Shown in pieces: positions 8,810 to 18,494 of a stretch of DNA of 64,000 bases. The notes below the pieces were generated by a model. The model had not been told where the DNA came from, made no database searches, and saw only the letters and a list, made by a program, of their open reading frames with translations. Each line of letters starts with the position of its first letter. Within the stretch, counting starts at the first letter, position 1. Origin of the DNA: Acidobacteriota bacterium (GTDB taxonomy: Bacteria; Acidobacteriota; Terriglobia; Acidiferrales; UBA7541). The DNA lies in NCBI GenBank assembly GCA_003225295.1, contig QHYZ01000050.1, positions 62,001 to 126,000 on the forward strand. Direction: 5' to 3'. The translations under genes and the position numbers were made by a program.

Positions 8810-9793
8810 TTGCCCGCCACGCGCCAACTCGGCCCGTTCCCGATGCTCGCTCTCTGGGCCGTGCTGACTCTGACAGCAGCGTTGTACTCCGCCTGGCTGG
8901 GTTACGGAGGCCGCGCCTTGGCTGCCACGCTCACCGCTTTCGCGTTGTTGTTTCTGGTGATGCTGCTCTTTGCGGCGCGCGGCGTGGACAGTCGCCTCGC
9001 CGCACGCTTCGGCGCCGGGAGCGGCTACTTGCTCGGCGTGGCAGTCTTCCTGGTCTGCCTGATTTACCTGTTCGGAACGAATACTTTCGCGTGGACACGT
9101 GCCGCCGCAGTCGCCGGTCTCGTGTTCGTTCCGTTGGCACTGGCAGCATTGGCGAAGCAAAAACCACCGGGAGCGTGGGAAGATTTTCTCATCATTGTCA
9201 GCATATGGCTGACAGTCAAATTCTCGCCTTCCCATTGGTTTTGGCCCTACCCCGGCGGCCGGCTCGCCTACGTTTTCACGGTGCTCCTATGCGTTAATGT
9301 AGCGCTGGCGTCTTTCGTGCTTCTCCGCTGCGTGAACGGAGTCGGCTATTCCATCGGCTGGAGCGGGCATTGGAGCTTCTCGATCGTGGCGAGTTTCCTG
9401 GTTTTCGGCTGCATCGCCATTCCGCTGGGCCAGGCCATGCACTTCATCGAATTTGCTCCGCAATGGTCACAGTGGAAGTCGCTCCCGTTCCTTTCGCTCG
9501 GCATTCTGTTTTTCACCGCGTGGCCCGAAGAGTTCCTATTCCGCGGCCTGCTTCAAAACATGCTCTCGCGCGCTTCGCATAGTGAACTCGCAGGCTGGTG
9601 GACCGCTTCGGTTCTCTTTGGCTTCGCCCACATCACCAACATGGGCTTTCCCAACTGGCGCTATGTGGTCCTGGCCTCCATCGCCGGTTTTTTCTACGGC
9701 TGGACGTGGCGCAAGACCGGCTCGATTTTCGCCTCGGCCCTAGTCCACGCAGCCGTGGATATCACCTGGCATTTCTTGTTCCGCACGGTCTAG
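8810..9793 (+). CDS. CPBP family intramembrane metalloprotease (CAAX protease/bacteriocin-processing)
   Basis: 327 residues, about eight transmembrane helices. The catalytic motifs of the family are complete: EEFLFRG with Glu240, Glu241 and Arg245, FGFAH with His274, and HAAVD with His313 and Asp317. These proteins cleave inside membranes or act as membrane chaperones; roles include prenyl-protein processing and bacteriocin self-immunity, not distinguishable here. Start is a TTG that lies 7 bases after a TACAAT box (8798-8803), consistent with a leaderless message; an ATG at 8843 is the alternative. No ribosome binding site is seen for either. Confidence 0.88.
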   Translation: MPATRQLGPFPMLALWAVLTLTAALYSAWLGYGGRALAATLTAFALLFLVMLLFAARGVDSRLAARFGAGSGYLLGVAVFLVCLIYLFGTNTFAWTRAAAVAGLVFVPLALAALAKQKPPGAWEDFLIIVSIWLTVKFSPSHWFWPYPGGRLAYVFTVLLCVNVALASFVLLRCVNGVGYSIGWSGHWSFSIVASFLVFGCIAIPLGQAMHFIEFAPQWSQWKSLPFLSLGILFFTAWPEEFLFRGLLQNMLSRASHSELAGWWTASVLFGFAHITNMGFPNWRYVVLASIAGFFYGWTWRKTGSIFASALVHAAVDITWHFLFRTV

Positions 9794-9924
9794 GTGGGCC
9801 GACATTCCCGGTGCAACAAAGAACGGATTCAGGCATCCAACCTGGCAATGGAGCCTGGGGTGGACTCAGTGTCCGCCCCGCACCCACAGCGAACGCAAGA
9901 AAAAACGCATTCAGGAGGAGAGCG

Positions 9925-10458
9925 ATGGCGGAAACGATGACGGCGGATCAAGCAGTGTTCCTGCTGCAGAATGTGTACCTGGGACCGTTGAAGATCGAGA
10001 GCCGGACGACGAAGAAGATTCTCGAAGCGGTTCCCGCGGATAAGGCGGAATACCGTCCTGATCCGATTTCGAAAAGTGCGATTGAGCTGGTGCGCCACAT
10101 TGCGGCAGCGGACAATCGATTTGTCGAAAGTGTGATCAACGGCGTGTTCGACACCAACCCGGCGATGATTTCCGAAAGCGTGAAAACGCCCAGGGAAATC
10201 GCGGCGTGGTACGAAGAACGGTTCGCCAAGAACTTTGAAGAGCTGTCAAAATTGCGGGGCGAGCATTTGGTGAAGATCGTGGATTTTCGCGGGATGTTCC
10301 AGCGGCCCGCGGTTACGTTCGTGATGATGGGGCTGCACCACACCATTCATCACCGAGGTCAACTTTCCTCCTACCTGCGATCGATGGGCGCGAAGGTGCC
10401 ATCGATTTATGGTGAGAGCTACGACGACGCACAAGCAAGGAAATCGGCGCAGGCATAG
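9925..10458 (+). CDS. DinB family protein
   Basis: 177 residues with a strong ribosome binding site AGGAGGAG at 9913-9920, which fixes the ATG at 9925. The four-helix DinB/YfiT-like bundle is recognisable by the helix-start histidine LVRHIAAADNRF, the central helix KNFEELSKLRG and the C-terminal motif GLHHTIHHRGQLSSYLR. The three histidines (in RHI, HHTIH and HHRG) form the usual metal site. Family members are metal-dependent thiol transferases or damage-induced proteins of unknown substrate. It stands alone between CPBP and convergent ThiG. Confidence 0.9.
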   Translation: MAETMTADQAVFLLQNVYLGPLKIESRTTKKILEAVPADKAEYRPDPISKSAIELVRHIAAADNRFVESVINGVFDTNPAMISESVKTPREIAAWYEERFAKNFEELSKLRGEHLVKIVDFRGMFQRPAVTFVMMGLHHTIHHRGQLSSYLRSMGAKVPSIYGESYDDAQARKSAQA

Positions 10459-10477
10459 ATCCATTGGCTAGGAACGA

Positions 10478-11254
10478 TCAACGGACGACACCGGAAAGTG
10501 GTGAAGAGGCGGAGGCGTAGAGGCGCTTGGGCATGCGGCCGGCGAGGTAGGACTTGCGGCCGGCGATGACAGCGTCGCGCATGGCTTCGGCCATCAGGAC
10601 GGCGTCCTGGGCTTCGGCGATGGCCGTGTTCATGAGCACACCATCGGCGCCGAGTTCCATGGCGACGGCGGCGTCGGAGGCCGTGCCAACGCCAGCGTCG
10701 ACGATCATAGGCACCTCGGTGATGCGCTCACGAAGAATACGGAGGTTGGCGGGATTCTGTACACCGAGGCCGGAGCCGATGGGGGCGGCGAGAGGCATGA
10801 CGGCAGCGGCGCCGGCATCGATGAGTTTGCGGGCAGCGATGAGGTCATCGTTGGTGTATGGCAGGACCACAAAGCCTTCTTTGACAAGGACGCGGGTGGC
10901 CTCGATGAGCTGTTCGGTATCCGGGAAAAGCGTTTGCTGGTCGCCGATGACTTCAAGCTTGACCCAGTTCGAGAGACCGACTTCGCGGCCTAGGCGCGCT
11001 GTGCGAATGGCTTCGTCGGCGGTGTAGCAGGCGGCAGTATTTGGCAAGATGAAGATTTTTTCGCGGTCAACGTAATCCAGCAATGATTCCTTCGATTTGT
11101 CGGTGAGGTTCACACGGCGGACGGCGACGGTGACCATGTCCGCGCCGGAAGCGGCGTGGGCGAGCGACATTTCCTGAAAGCTGCGGTATTTGCCCGTTCC
11201 GACGATAAGGCGCGAATTAAAGGCGCGGCCGGCGATGACCAGTTGATCAGACAT
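10478..11254 (-). CDS. thiG: Thiazole synthase ThiG
   Basis: 258 residues, start ATG at 11254. ThiG builds the thiazole phosphate of thiamine from 1-deoxy-xylulose 5-phosphate, dehydroglycine and ThiS thiocarboxylate. The TIM barrel shows RLIVGTGKY at the N-terminus, the Schiff-base lysine in WVKLEVIGD (Lys99), the Asn/Asp loop YTNDD and the phosphate-binding ends PIGSGLGV and [11 protein letters not shown]. No thiS, thiF, thiH or thiO is next to it, so the rest of the pathway must be elsewhere. I searched the 208 bases upstream for a TPP riboswitch core and saw none. Same strand as the upstream acyl-CoA ligase but separated by 208 bases. Confidence 0.95.
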   Translation of the reverse strand: MSDQLVIAGRAFNSRLIVGTGKYRSFQEMSLAHAASGADMVTVAVRRVNLTDKSKESLLDYVDREKIFILPNTAACYTADEAIRTARLGREVGLSNWVKLEVIGDQQTLFPDTEQLIEATRVLVKEGFVVLPYTNDDLIAARKLIDAGAAAVMPLAAPIGSGLGVQNPANLRILRERITEVPMIVDAGVGTASDAAVAMELGADGVLMNTAIAEAQDAVLMAEAMRDAVIAGRKSYLAGRMPKRLYASASSPLSGVVR

Positions 11255-11462
11255 GGGTGAACCCGCATCAATTGTAAAACGTCGAAGGTCGCGGCACAAA
11301 TCAGCCGAGAGCCGCGGGAGTAGCGTGTAGGCTCGCTCAAAGTAGAGAGGATGCCGGATGGGCGCCCGCAATGGAAGTCATAAAAGGTCGCTATGCTCCT
11401 CAAGATGACGCGAGAATTGGTTCGTCGAAGCAACTCGAAGAATGGTTCCGGCGGAATCCACC

Positions 11463-13274
11463 CTATTCCTGAAGAAGCGGGCGGGGCTCGGCGACGTCGG
11501 CGTAAAGGGATTCGATGACGTCGGCGTATTGTTGTTCGACAACGCGGCGCTTGATCTTAAGGGTGAAGGTGAGGCTGCCGTTGTCGAAGGTGAAATCCTC
11601 GGGGAGAACAGCAAAGCGCTTGATGGTTTCGTACTGCGCGAGATGGATGGTGAGACGCTTGACCTCGGCGGAGATTAACGCCTGCACCCAGGGATGGGCT
11701 GCCAGTTCGGAGTTGGACGCGAACTTGATTTCATGGTCGGCAGCTTTGGCGGCAACCGTTGCGGGATTGGGGACGATGAGCGCGACGATGAATTTGCGTT
11801 TATCGCCCACGACCATGGCGTTGAGGATGTAGGGGCTGGTCTTGAGAGCGTTTTCGATGGGTTGCGGGGCTACAAATTTTCCCGCCGCGGTCTTGATCAA
11901 GTCCTTCTTGCGATCGGTGATGAAGAGATAGTTGTCCTTGTCGAGATAGCCGATGTCGCCGGTGCGGAACCAGCCATCTTCGCTGAGCACTTCGCGCGTG
12001 GCTTCGGGATTTTTATAGTAGCCCTGCATGACGCAGGGACCTTTCACGAGGATTTCTCCATCCTCGGCGGCGCGGACTAGGACGTTGGCAATCGGTTTGC
12101 CGGAGCTGCCCATGCGATTCACGGGGTAGTTGCTGGAGACGATGGGGGAGGTTTCCGTCAGACCGTAACCCTGATAGATCGGGATACCCACAGTCCAGAA
12201 GAATTCCGCCAGGGATTTGGACAGCGGCGCGCCGCCCGAGGAGACGATGCGCAGCTGGCCTCCAGTTCCGAGACGGATCTTCTTGTAAACCAGTTTATCG
12301 GCGAGCTTCCACTGCGCTTGCAAGGCCAGACCCGCAGGTAATCCGGTTGCGCGCCAGGGAGTCGCTCGTTGGGCCACGCTCATGGCCCAATCAAAAAGTA
12401 TTTTCTTCATGCCGGTAGTTTTCGAGCCTTGCTCGACGAGGCGCGCATAGATTTTCTCGAAAAATCGGGGCACCGCTGCTGTAATCGTAGGGCGGACTTC
12501 GACGAGAGCCTGGGCCACGGCATCGACGGACTCAACGTAGGCTAGCGCGGCACCTTGAAAGATATAGATGTAATCCATGGTACGACCGTAGACATGAGCG
12601 AGAGGAAGGAAAGACAGCGCGACGTCTTCTGCGGGATGGAGCTGGAAGTCGTGGCCCACATCTGTGACATTGGAGCAGAAATTGGCGTGCGTGAGCATCA
12701 CCCCCTTGGGCTCGCCAGTGGTCCCGGAGGTGTAGATGATGGAGGCGAGCTGGCCGGGCAAAACCTGCGACGAGCGCAAGCGATAAGAAGAGATGTCCGG
12801 CGCGCTCGCGCCAGCAATGAGTGTCTCGTAACGGAGACACTCGCCGGGAACTTCAGCGTCGCCGTCGGCAAGGATGATTTGTTCCAGTTCGGGAAGCTCC
12901 TGGCGAACGTTGAGCAGCTTCCGCAATTGCGCCGCGCCGACAACGAAGACGACCTTAGCAGCGCAATGCTTTAAGATGTAGGTCATGCGGTCGGACGATT
13001 CGTTGAAGTACACTGGCACGGTGACGGCGCCGGCACCGTGGATGGCGAAATCGGCGGTATGCCACTCGGGGCGATTGGCGGAAAAGAGGCCCACGCGGTC
13101 GCCGGGCTTCACGCCAAGTTCCACGAAAGCGGTGGAGAGGCCAGCGACACGCCGGAGAAATTCCTGAGACGAGATGGTTTCCCAGCGGCCGTCCCGGCGA
13201 ACCATCTGGGCGCGCGCGTTTGGAAGAGCATCGACGGCGTTCAGGAAGCGTGCGGGAAGCGTTCCGTAGTTCAT
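11463..13274 (-). CDS. Long-chain acyl-CoA synthetase (AMP-forming)
   Basis: 603 residues of the ANL superfamily, activating fatty acids to acyl-AMP and then acyl-CoA. Motifs: the P-loop YTSGTTGEPKG (181-191) and the following THANF, the adenine-binding YQGYGLTETSP, the hinge WFRTGDIGYLD and the C-terminal KDLIKTAAGKFVAP with the adenylation lysine region. Length and the FTLKIKRRVV tail fit FadD15-type ligases. Cytoplasmic or membrane-associated. Divergent from nothing nearby; thiG follows downstream after a long gap, so an operon is uncertain. Confidence 0.93.
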   Translation of the reverse strand: MNYGTLPARFLNAVDALPNARAQMVRRDGRWETISSQEFLRRVAGLSTAFVELGVKPGDRVGLFSANRPEWHTADFAIHGAGAVTVPVYFNESSDRMTYILKHCAAKVVFVVGAAQLRKLLNVRQELPELEQIILADGDAEVPGECLRYETLIAGASAPDISSYRLRSSQVLPGQLASIIYTSGTTGEPKGVMLTHANFCSNVTDVGHDFQLHPAEDVALSFLPLAHVYGRTMDYIYIFQGAALAYVESVDAVAQALVEVRPTITAAVPRFFEKIYARLVEQGSKTTGMKKILFDWAMSVAQRATPWRATGLPAGLALQAQWKLADKLVYKKIRLGTGGQLRIVSSGGAPLSKSLAEFFWTVGIPIYQGYGLTETSPIVSSNYPVNRMGSSGKPIANVLVRAAEDGEILVKGPCVMQGYYKNPEATREVLSEDGWFRTGDIGYLDKDNYLFITDRKKDLIKTAAGKFVAPQPIENALKTSPYILNAMVVGDKRKFIVALIVPNPATVAAKAADHEIKFASNSELAAHPWVQALISAEVKRLTIHLAQYETIKRFAVLPEDFTFDNGSLTFTLKIKRRVVEQQYADVIESLYADVAEPRPLLQE

Positions 13275-13524
13275 GGCCTGAGGGTCACTCTACTCTACCC
13301 GTTTTGATCGCGCAATCGAGCGCTTGGCAGCTGTTCTACGCTGGACGCCGGGGATCACCATTACCGTGCGCCGCCGTGCTGTTGGCTGCTTGTTGCTGGC
13401 GAAGCGCGGCAGGGATGGGGGCTAGAGAAAGGCGCCAAAAGGCTTGTCGATGGCGCTCTACTTTAGCCCCTCGAGAGGGGGGAGGGGCGGACGGCAAGGT
13501 CGGAGAACTAGCCAGCGCTGTGCC

Positions 13525-13920
13525 TCACGAGAGGCGGGTAATTCCAGGGAACCCGTCGAAACCAGAATCAAAGCTCAGGATTCGCTTGATTCCATGCTGC
13601 TCCATCGCAGCCAGATGCACTGCATCACGCGCGGACATCTGCCGGCGCCCCATCACAATCTCTTTCGCGCGCTCGGCGGTGGCCCGGTCCACGGCCAGCA
13701 CCTCATCGGCGATGCCAAGCAAAGCGTCGAATGCCGGTTGGATGGCATCGCGCCGGTTTATTGCCACATAGCGATGCAGAATCTCCTGCAGTACCTCGGC
13801 ATCTGTGACCAGGCGTTGCCGGTCGCTGATCAGGTTTTCGAGCAATCGCTGTGCGTCGGCCTTGTGCGGATGGGCAGCCCCAACGAGGTACATGGGGATA
13901 TTCGAGTCGACCAGAATCAA
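13525..13920 (-). CDS. PIN-domain ribonuclease toxin (VapC-like)
   Basis: 131 residues. PIN domain acidic residues are in place: Asp5 (VDSN), Glu42/Glu46 (AEVLQE), Asp99 (SARDA) and the Asp118/Asp122 region (SFDSGFD), predicted to hold Mg for RNA cleavage. Start is TTG, sharing the bases TTGA with the stop codon of the upstream antitoxin, so translation is coupled. VapC-type toxins usually cut tRNA or rRNA; the target cannot be predicted. The TTG start and coupling would keep toxin below antitoxin. Confidence 0.9.
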   Translation of the reverse strand: MILVDSNIPMYLVGAAHPHKADAQRLLENLISDRQRLVTDAEVLQEILHRYVAINRRDAIQPAFDALLGIADEVLAVDRATAERAKEIVMGRRQMSARDAVHLAAMEQHGIKRILSFDSGFDGFPGITRLS

Positions 13921-14174
13921 GGATGAGTACCAGAGCCGTATCCGCTCTCGATCTCCGCAAGCATACGGTCGATATCGGCCGAGGGAAAGTCGTGTCGGAC
14001 CGCGGCACGAATCACTTCGAGCTTCTTCCCCACTCCAGCGCCAGGTTCACGGCGGCGAGCCAGGTCGAGAGCTTGCCGGACCCACTCGGCGATGGACATG
14101 CGGCGGGAGCGCGCTACCCGCTGAATTTCGCGGTATTCGGGATCCTTTAGAATCACTTGCAGCCGCTTGGACAT
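13917..14174 (-). CDS. Ribbon-helix-helix antitoxin partner of the PIN toxin
   Basis: 85 residues. N-terminal ribbon [16 protein letters not shown] followed by helices [23 protein letters not shown] gives a MetJ/Arc (CopG-like) DNA-binding domain in residues 1-42; the acidic C-terminal tail ([14 protein letters not shown]) is the usual toxin-binding segment. The ATG at 14174 lies directly after a palindromic operator (14179-14210), supporting autoregulation. Overlaps the toxin start by 4 bases. I picked this start because a longer frame to 14528 would run through the operator and promoter. Confidence 0.9.
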   Translation of the reverse strand: MSKRLQVILKDPEYREIQRVARSRRMSIAEWVRQALDLARRREPGAGVGKKLEVIRAAVRHDFPSADIDRMLAEIESGYGSGTHP

Positions 14175-14178
14175 AGAT

Positions 14179-14210
14179 ATGAGTCTATTTGACTCATGCC
14201 TATGAGTCAA
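14179..14210 (-). promoter_or_regulatory. Toxin-antitoxin promoter overlaid by palindromic operator
   Basis: On the plus strand TTGACTCAT (14189-14197), 4 bases, ATGAGTCAA (14202-14210) is a perfect 9-base inverted repeat, and a third half-site ATGAGTC lies at 14179-14185. Read on the minus strand the same bases contain TTGACT, a 17-base spacer and TAGACT, an acceptable sigma-70 promoter, whose start site would fall at or next to the antitoxin ATG. Repressor binding by the ribbon-helix-helix protein would block this promoter (inference). Confidence 0.75.
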
Positions 14211-14443
14211 GACACCCAGCGTTGAAACATGCCGCAGAAGGGCGCTTAGCGGCAATGTGTACGCTGACCGGCATGGAAGCAGCGAAGGTTGGAATAGATG
14301 TAGCCCAGGCCGGAGACAGGGTTTGGCGGAAGCCGCAAAAGCGCTCCAATCAATAGACACCCGACGGCAGAAGAGAGTTTCGGTGGGAGGGCGGTGCAAA
14401 AGGGAGTAGCCTGCGTTAGTATGAGCGGCGGAGATTGAAATTG

Positions 14444-16132
14444 ATGACTGTGACGGTACCGGGGACAGCCGCGAACGCGGGATTGACAAGGGGGCCGTTT
14501 CGCGCGCCGCGGGGGACGGCGATTTCATGCCAGGGATGGCAGCAGGAGGCGGCGCTGCGGATGCTCTTGAACAACGTCGATCCGGAGGTGGCGGAAAAGC
14601 CGGAAGATTTGGTGGTGTACGGCGGGACGGGGAAGGCGGCTCGAAATTGGCAATGTTTCCATGCCATGGTGCGGTCGCTGAAGGCGCTGGAAGCGGATGA
14701 AACGCTGCTGGTGCAATCGGGGAAGCCAGTGGGGGTTTTCCGGACGCATGAATACGCGCCGCGAGTGCTGCTGTGCAATTCGAATCTGGTGGGGCACTGG
14801 AATAACTGGGACCGCTTTCATGAGCTGGACCGTGCGGGATTGATGATGTACGGGCAGATGACGGCGGGAAGCTGGATCTACATTGGCACGCAGGGGATTT
14901 TGCAGGGGACGTTCGAAACGTTTGCGGCGGCGGCGAAGAAACATTTTGCTGGAAATCTGAAGGGCAAGCTCGTGGTGACGGGCGGAATGGGCGGAATGGG
15001 TGGAGCCCAGCCGCTGGCGGCGACCATGAATGGCGCAGCGTTTCTGGGCATTGACGTGGACCCGGAACGCATCAAGCGGCGCGTGAAGACGGGCTATTGC
15101 GACGTGATGGTGACTTCGCTGGATGAGGCGCTGCGGATTTTGAAGAATGCAGTGCGTAAAGGCGAAGCGGCTTCGGTTGGATTGGTGGGGAATTGCGCGG
15201 ACCTGATTCCGGAGCTGGCCAAGCGCGGCGTGGTGCCGGATTTGCTGACGGACCAGACCAGCGCGCACGACCCGATCGGCGGGTACGTGCCGAACGGAAT
15301 GACGCTGGAAGCGGCGCTGGAGCTGCGGAAGAAGAGTCCTGAGGAATACAAGAAGAATTCGATGGCGGCAATGGCTGCGCACGTCCTGGGAATGCTGGAT
15401 TTGCAGAAGCTGGGAGCGGTGACGTTTGACTACGGGAACAACATTCGAACGTTCGCGTACGAGCAAGGCGTAAAGAACGCTTACGACTTTCCGGGCTTCG
15501 TTCCTGCCTACATCCGGCCTTTGTTTTGCGAAGGCCAAGGACCGTTCCGGTGGGTGGCGCTTTCGGGAGAAGCTTCCGATATTGCGCGGACGGATCAACT
15601 GGTGCTGGAAATGTTTCCTCAGGACGAGCATCTGAATCGCTGGATCAAGCTGGCGCAGAAGCGCGTGAAGTTTCAGGGGCTGCCGTCGCGGATCTGCTGG
15701 CTGGGTTACGGCGAGCGGGACAAGTTTGGGCTAGCGTTGAATGCGCTAGTGGCTAAGGGCGAAGTGAAAGCGCCCGTCGTGATGGGGCGTGATCACTTGG
15801 ATTGCGGGTCGGTGGCGTCGCCGTTCCGCGAGACGGAATCGATGCTGGATGGATCGGACGCCATCGCGGACTGGCCGCTGCTGAACGCGCTGATCAATAC
15901 GGCGAGCGGGGCTTCCTGGGTGTCCATCCACAACGGCGGCGGCGTGGGGATCGGCTATTCGCAACACTCGGGACAAGTGACCGTGGCGGATGGAACGAAA
16001 GAAATGGCGAAACGCATCGAGCGGGTGCTGACGAATGATCCGGGGATGGGCGTGGTTCGGCACGCGGACGCGGGATACCCCGAAGCGATTGCGTTCGCCA
16101 AGAAAACGGGCGTTAAAGTGCCGATGCAGTAG
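14444..16132 (+). CDS. hutU: Urocanate hydratase HutU
   Basis: 562 residues. It converts urocanate to imidazolonepropionate, second step of histidine degradation, using tightly bound NAD. Recognisable segments: [21 protein letters not shown] at the N-terminus, [11 protein letters not shown], the NAD-binding [11 protein letters not shown] followed by [23 protein letters not shown] and the glycine-rich [22 protein letters not shown] at 14444 chosen; in-frame TTG codons lie 3 and 9 bases upstream. HutH (histidine ammonia-lyase), the first step, is not in the window. Followed by an NmrA-like gene and then hutI. Confidence 0.96.
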   Translation: MTVTVPGTAANAGLTRGPFRAPRGTAISCQGWQQEAALRMLLNNVDPEVAEKPEDLVVYGGTGKAARNWQCFHAMVRSLKALEADETLLVQSGKPVGVFRTHEYAPRVLLCNSNLVGHWNNWDRFHELDRAGLMMYGQMTAGSWIYIGTQGILQGTFETFAAAAKKHFAGNLKGKLVVTGGMGGMGGAQPLAATMNGAAFLGIDVDPERIKRRVKTGYCDVMVTSLDEALRILKNAVRKGEAASVGLVGNCADLIPELAKRGVVPDLLTDQTSAHDPIGGYVPNGMTLEAALELRKKSPEEYKKNSMAAMAAHVLGMLDLQKLGAVTFDYGNNIRTFAYEQGVKNAYDFPGFVPAYIRPLFCEGQGPFRWVALSGEASDIARTDQLVLEMFPQDEHLNRWIKLAQKRVKFQGLPSRICWLGYGERDKFGLALNALVAKGEVKAPVVMGRDHLDCGSVASPFRETESMLDGSDAIADWPLLNALINTASGASWVSIHNGGGVGIGYSQHSGQVTVADGTKEMAKRIERVLTNDPGMGVVRHADAGYPEAIAFAKKTGVKVPMQ

Positions 16133-16224
16133 AGCTGGACGGCTTGCTGATGTGACCACCATCCCAAGCGGCGCCTTTCCTGCTCCGAGTTGCATCCTAT
16201 TCGTGCAGTATTAAGGAGGAAACC

Positions 16225-17127
16225 ATGTATGTCATTCTGGGAGCGACGGGAAACACAGGATCGGTGGTTGCCAGGAAGTTACTCGACAAGGGCAAGAGAG
16301 TCCGCGTGGTCGGCCGGGACAACCAAAAACTGGCGCCGTTTGTGAACCGCGGTGCGGACGCGTTTGCAGCAGACGTTCACGATACGGATGCCTTGAGCCG
16401 GGCGTTTGCGGGGGCGCAAGGCGTGTACGCGCTGATTCCGCCGGACATGAGCAGTCCCGATTTCCGCGCGCATCAGGCCCGCGTGACGGAATCCATCGCG
16501 AAGGCGCTGGAAAAGGGCGGCGTCGCACATGCGGTGGCGCTCAGCAGCGTCGGTGCGGACCAGCCGGACAAGACTGGGCCGGTTGCGGGATTGCACAAGA
16601 TGGAATTGCGACTGGCGCAAGTCCGCGGGCTGAATGCACTGCATCTGCGCGCGGGATACTTCATGGAAAACACGCTGGCGCAGATCGGCGTCATTCGGAA
16701 TTTCGGCATGATGGCGGGGCCGGTTCGCGCGGACGTTCCCCTGCCGATGATTGCGACACGGGACATTGGCGCGGCGGCCGCGGAGGCGCTGCTGCGGCTA
16801 GACTTCAAGGGCCAGCAGACGCAGGAACTGCTGGGGCCGCGGGAGGTGACGTACGCCGAAGCGGCGAAAATGATCGGCACCGCGACTGGAAAACCAGACC
16901 TCGCATATATGCAATTGCCGGATGAGCAGGTGATCGAGGCGATGAAGGGAATGGGGATCTCCAGAAATATGGCGCAACTCCTCTGCGAAATGTCCGCGGC
17001 GATCAACAGCGGGTACATGAAGCCACGGGAGCCGCGGTCGGAAAAGAACACGACGGCGACTACGTTCGAGACGTTTGTGCGGGAACTGTTTTTGCCGGCT
17101 TATCGGGGGCAGGCGACGAGCGCGTAG
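16225..17127 (+). CDS. NmrA-like NAD(P)-binding protein
   Basis: 300 residues, with strong ribosome binding site AAGGAGGAAA just before the ATG. Rossmann start YVILGATGNTGSVVA (2-16), the basic patch VVGRDNQK typical of NADP preference, then ALSSVGAD and a substrate-side GYFMENTLAQ. The atypical SDR active-site Tyr-x-x-x-Lys is not evident, as in NmrA/HSCARG sensors and quinone oxidoreductase-like members. Function is unknown: redox sensor or reductase are both possible. It sits between hutU and hutI without an obvious role in histidine catabolism; a hairpin with T-rich end follows it, so it may close its own transcript. Confidence 0.85.
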   Translation: MYVILGATGNTGSVVARKLLDKGKRVRVVGRDNQKLAPFVNRGADAFAADVHDTDALSRAFAGAQGVYALIPPDMSSPDFRAHQARVTESIAKALEKGGVAHAVALSSVGADQPDKTGPVAGLHKMELRLAQVRGLNALHLRAGYFMENTLAQIGVIRNFGMMAGPVRADVPLPMIATRDIGAAAAEALLRLDFKGQQTQELLGPREVTYAEAAKMIGTATGKPDLAYMQLPDEQVIEAMKGMGISRNMAQLLCEMSAAINSGYMKPREPRSEKNTTATTFETFVRELFLPAYRGQATSA

Positions 17128-17167
17128 CGTCGCAGCCCAAACTCCACGAGTGCCTGACATGCACCGA

Positions 17168-17205
17168 CAGGAAGGGCTAAAGCCTGTCCTGCGGGTTTTG
17201 TTTTG
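17168..17205 (+). terminator. Hairpin with T-rich tail after the NmrA-like gene
   Basis: CAGGA and TCCTG enclose AGGGCT-AA-AGCC, making an imperfect stem-loop at 17168-17191, followed by GCGGG and TTTTGTTTT. It can serve as a terminator between the NmrA-like gene and hutI. The AGGGCTAAAGCC core may also belong to a dispersed REP-like family, which only a genome-wide count could show. Confidence 0.5.
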
Positions 17206-17207
17206 GG

Positions 17208-17213
17208 CATAAT
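17208..17213 (+). promoter_or_regulatory. -10 box of hutI
   Basis: CATAAT ends 9 bases before the TTG start at 17223; the predicted transcript has a leader of only a few bases. It lies immediately behind the T-rich tail of the preceding hairpin, so hutI likely starts its own transcript. Confidence 0.4.
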
Positions 17214-17222
17214 ACGGAAGCC

Positions 17223-18494
17223 TTGGCGGATTCCCTTCTCATCTGCGGCGCCTCGCAACTGCTGACTCTGCGCGGGCACGGTCCGCGGCGGCGCGATTCC
17301 CTTTCCAACCTGGGATTGATCGAAGGTGGCGGGCTGCTGGTGCGCGATGGACTGATCGCGGCCGTGGGAACGCGGGCGGAGGTGGAAAAGCTGCCGGAGG
17401 CGCGGACGGCGGAGAAGATCGATCTGGGCGGACGCGTGGCGCTGCCGGGATTTGTAGATGCTCATACCCACCTGATCCATGCGGCGAGCCGGGCGGAAGA
17501 ATATGAATTGAAGATCGCCGGAGCGAGCTACGACGAGATTGCTCGCAAGGGCGGCGGAATTCTCAATTCGGTGAAAAGGCTGCGGGCGACTACGAGCGAG
17601 GCTTTGAAGAAACGCGCGCATGCGGCGCTGAAACAGTTCGCAGCGTACGGCACAACCACGCTTGAAGCAAAGAGCGGGTATGGGCTGGACGTTACGAGCG
17701 AATTGAAGATTTTGCGGTTGCATCAAGAGCTGGCGGCGGAGCAGCCGCTGGAAATCGTGTCCACATTTCTTGGCGCCCACGTGGTTCCCACCGAGTATCG
17801 GGGAAAAACGGGCGGAACAGAGCGGTATATTCAGTTGATCGAACAAAATCTGCTGCCGGAAATCGGCGAGAGCCGACTGGCCGAGTTTTGCGATGTGTTT
17901 TGCGATCGCGGCGCTTTTACCGTCGAACAATCAAAACAAGTACTCCAAGCGGGCCGGCAATGGGGACTGGCTCCCCGGCTGCATGCGGAGCAGCTCTCGC
18001 GGACGGGCGCGACGCGGCTGGCGATCCTGCTGCGGGCGGCGAGCTGCGATCACTTGGAGCACGTGAATAAGAACGATATCCAGGCGCTGGGAAAATCGGA
18101 AACCGTGGCAACGCTGTTGCCGGGATGCGACTTTCACCTGGGGCTGAAGCAATTTGCGCCCGCGCGGCCGCTGATTGAGGCGGCCGCGATTGTGTCGTTG
18201 GCGACGGACTACAACCCGGGTACGTCTCCGACCCTGAGCATGCCGATGATTCTCTCACTGGCTTGCACACAACTACGCATGACTCCCGCGGAGGCCATTA
18301 CGGCGGCGACGATCAACGCGGCTTATGCGCTGCGGCGGGAAAAAAGCATCGGATCGCTGGAGGTTGGCAAACTGGCGGACCTCGCCGTATTCGAAGTGGC
18401 CGACTACCGGGAAATTCCCTATTATTTTGGAGTGAACCATTGCTGGATGACCGTGAAACGTGGTCGCGTAATCCATGCCGCCAAACAAGTCTAA
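17223..18494 (+). CDS. hutI: Imidazolonepropionase HutI
   Basis: 423 residues; opens imidazolonepropionate to N-formimino-L-glutamate. Amidohydrolase fold with metal ligands in FVDAHTHLIHA, substrate loop SRAEEYELKIAGASYDEIARKGGGI, the LEAKSGYGLD strand, HAEQLS and the late Asp in LATDYNPGTSP, ending in the usual composite-sandwich SIGSLEVGKLADLAVFE. TTG start at 17223 gives the usual N-terminus; no ATG or GTG exists upstream of the conserved region in a fitting place. The 3' end overlaps the next gene by 20 bases. Confidence 0.95.
   Translation: MADSLLICGASQLLTLRGHGPRRRDSLSNLGLIEGGGLLVRDGLIAAVGTRAEVEKLPEARTAEKIDLGGRVALPGFVDAHTHLIHAASRAEEYELKIAGASYDEIARKGGGILNSVKRLRATTSEALKKRAHAALKQFAAYGTTTLEAKSGYGLDVTSELKILRLHQELAAEQPLEIVSTFLGAHVVPTEYRGKTGGTERYIQLIEQNLLPEIGESRLAEFCDVFCDRGAFTVEQSKQVLQAGRQWGLAPRLHAEQLSRTGATRLAILLRAASCDHLEHVNKNDIQALGKSETVATLLPGCDFHLGLKQFAPARPLIEAAAIVSLATDYNPGTSPTLSMPMILSLACTQLRMTPAEAITAATINAAYALRREKSIGSLEVGKLADLAVFEVADYREIPYYFGVNHCWMTVKRGRVIHAAKQV

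Noticed and set aside
11255-11462. TPP riboswitch before thiG
   Set aside because: No CUGAGA or ACCUGAU-type core on the minus strand of this spacer.
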